Positions 63,792-64,000 of a DNA stretch of 64,000 nucleotides are shown piece by piece. The DNA is taken from positions 7,378,001 through 7,442,000 of the forward strand of contig CM066287.1 in assembly GCA_033816765.1 (NCBI GenBank). Direction: 5' to 3'. This stretch comes from Nothopassalora personata. Lineage: Eukaryota; Ascomycota; Dothideomycetes; Mycosphaerellales; Mycosphaerellaceae. Each line of letters opens with the position of its first letter. Positions within the stretch are counted from its first letter, which is position 1. The notes under the pieces are model-generated. The model was not told where the DNA came from and did not search any database. It was given only the letters and a program-made list of their open reading frames with translations. Both the position numbers and the translations under genes were made by a program.

Positions 63792-64000
63792 CTACTGAAG
63801 TCGTGGCGAGGGCCGTTGACTGAGTCCGTTGCTGGCGACAGCGCTTCGTCTCTCCAAGAATGAAGGCCGGCGCTCGGGCCTGCTAAGGTGTCGCTGCCTT
63901 GCGTGGTATACGGCAAGCGCGTCGACCTTGACGATCGATTGCAACAAAACCATGCAGATTTGCCATGTGTATTCTGCTATAATGCGGCAACAAACCTTGT

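Overview
The window is nuclear DNA of a filamentous ascomycete (Pezizomycotina). A Dothideomycete of the Capnodiales type is my best guess, but that is inference. Supporting signs are very short spliceosomal introns (46-91 nt, one weaker case of 142 nt), two Zn2Cys6 transcription factors with fungal middle regions, a fungal Meu6-type PH protein, a paxillin-like LIM protein, and long tracts with the imprint of repeat-induced point mutation (RIP): CpA/TpG nearly absent, TpA and TAG everywhere, CpG retained.

Positions 1-30,850 are a nested retrotransposon block. It holds microsatellites, a broken gag fragment (1,141-2,687), a plus-strand Ty3/Gypsy chromovirus destroyed by RIP (2,688-9,468), two minus-strand copies of a second chromovirus family (A 9,487-14,047; B about 14,990-28,235) and two 5'-terminal fragments of relatives (C and D, 28,236-30,850). 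A solo LTR, a RIP-mutated Cys/coiled-coil ORF and a tRNA-like sequence lie between A and B. Inserted in copy B is one complete, un-RIPped chromovirus (19,015-26,415): identical 161-bp LTRs, a 5-bp target duplication, open gag and pol, a probable self-priming primer site, and a pol frame that runs through the polypurine tract into the 3' LTR.

Positions 30,850-64,000 are ordinary gene-bearing DNA. In order: a divergent pair of Zn2Cys6 regulators at the heterochromatin edge (31,287-33,922 minus; 35,222-37,697 plus); an LYR-like protein (39,278); a small Cys-cluster protein (40,590); a BTB-like protein (41,438-42,551 minus); a Meu6-type PH protein (44,998-46,999); a UBTD-type ubiquitin-like protein (49,041); a paxillin-like LIM protein (50,771-53,493); two fungal proteins of unknown function (54,697 plus; 56,465 minus); a probably damaged gene (57,970-59,133 minus); the histone-fold subunit Dpb4 of DNA polymerase epsilon (59,928-60,934); an intron-containing tRNA-Arg(TCT) (62,514-62,643); and a frameshifted GNAT acetyltransferase remnant (63,506-63,791).

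These genes do not form a visible pathway or biosynthetic cluster. The clearest functional link is the head-to-head regulator pair beside the repeat block. The most interesting object is the intact retroelement and its unusual expression and priming signals.
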